A stretch of DNA of 14,728 bases from Clostridiales bacterium (lineage in GTDB: Bacteria > Bacillota > Clostridia > Christensenellales > Aristaeellaceae), in assembly GCA_004557125.1 (NCBI GenBank), contig SFET01000051.1, positions 1-14,728 on the forward strand, written 5' to 3'. The notes under the pieces are model-generated. The model did no database searches and was not told the DNA's origin. It was given only the letters and a program-made list of their open reading frames with translations. Position numbers and translations under genes: made by a program. Each line of letters starts with the position of its first letter. Positions within the stretch are counted from its first letter, which is position 1. Positions 14,632-14,728 of the stretch are shown one piece after another.

Positions 14632-14728
14632 ATGATAATCATCGGCGAAAAGATCAACGGATCGATACCGGCGGTGGCGGAGGCGATCGCGAAGCGGGAC
14701 AGCGAGTTCATCAAGAACCGCGCGCGCA
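14632..14728 (+). CDS. methyltetrahydrofolate:corrinoid methyltransferase-like protein, partial
   Basis: ATG 14632 has GAGCGGAGG 9-17 bases upstream. Only 32 residues are in the window, starting MIIIGEKINGSIPAVAEAI. This opening is characteristic of the MtrH/AcsE-type pterin-binding (dihydropteroate-synthase-like) methyltransferases that move a methyl group between a corrinoid protein and tetrahydrofolate. The gene continues off the right edge. It is divergent from the operon encoding a RACo-like activator and a corrinoid carrier, as expected for the third component of a methyl-transfer system. Confidence is moderate because the fragment is short, but the I-I-G-E-K-I-N phrase is distinctive. 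Confidence 0.72.
   Translation, partial: MIIIGEKINGSIPAVAEAIAKRDSEFIKNRAR

Overview
The window looks like chromosomal DNA of an anaerobic Bacillota member, most likely an uncultured class Clostridia lineage with a GC-rich genome. This rests on strong purine-rich ribosome binding sites, TATAAT-type promoters, BcrA/LanF-like ABC genes, SHOCT and zinc-ribbon envelope proteins, and a corrinoid-dependent methyl-transfer module with a RACo-type activator. No rRNA, tRNA, IS element or CRISPR array was seen. All family names come from reading the translations; no database search was run.

Left part (1-4995). The edge carries a 5'-truncated phage tail-type gene on the minus strand. It abuts a short plus-strand gene tail ending at 570, so a rearrangement or assembly junction lies near 460-470. 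Four plus-strand genes follow: a multi-pass membrane protein with a C-terminal SHOCT-like segment, a coiled-coil/zinc-ribbon/PH-like protein, a secreted two-domain beta protein, and a secreted protein ending in two tandem zinc ribbons. A terminator closes the group. I do not recognise a described system here; it may be an envelope-associated cluster.

Middle (4996-8886). A short amber-interrupted remnant with its own hairpin is followed by a detoxification-type module: an OmpR-family response regulator with a good promoter, a BcrA/LanF-like ATPase, its permease, and a histidine kinase with one membrane segment. Four CTTGA repeats at 11-12 bp spacing lie between the regulator and the ATPase and are a probable binding site for that regulator. 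A perfect 22-bp-arm hairpin ends this operon and, from the other side, the convergent operon.

Right part (8887-14728). A six-gene minus-strand operon encodes, in order of transcription, a RACo-like reductive activator of corrinoid proteins, a DUF2284 cysteine-rich protein, a corrinoid (B12-binding) methyl-carrier protein, a PucR/CdaR-type regulator, a 70-residue membrane protein and a seven-helix membrane protein. The first four are joined by 4-base overlaps or a 12-base gap. Divergently, the right edge has the start of a methyltetrahydrofolate:corrinoid methyltransferase-like gene. The likely chemistry is that a substrate methyltransferase (not in the window, perhaps to the right) methylates Co(I) on the corrinoid protein, the pterin-type methyltransferase passes the methyl group to tetrahydrofolate, and the RACo-like protein re-reduces Co(II). 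The AT-rich divergent region holds -10-like hexamers without clear -35 boxes plus inverted and direct repeats, which suits control by a dedicated activator, possibly the PucR-type protein.
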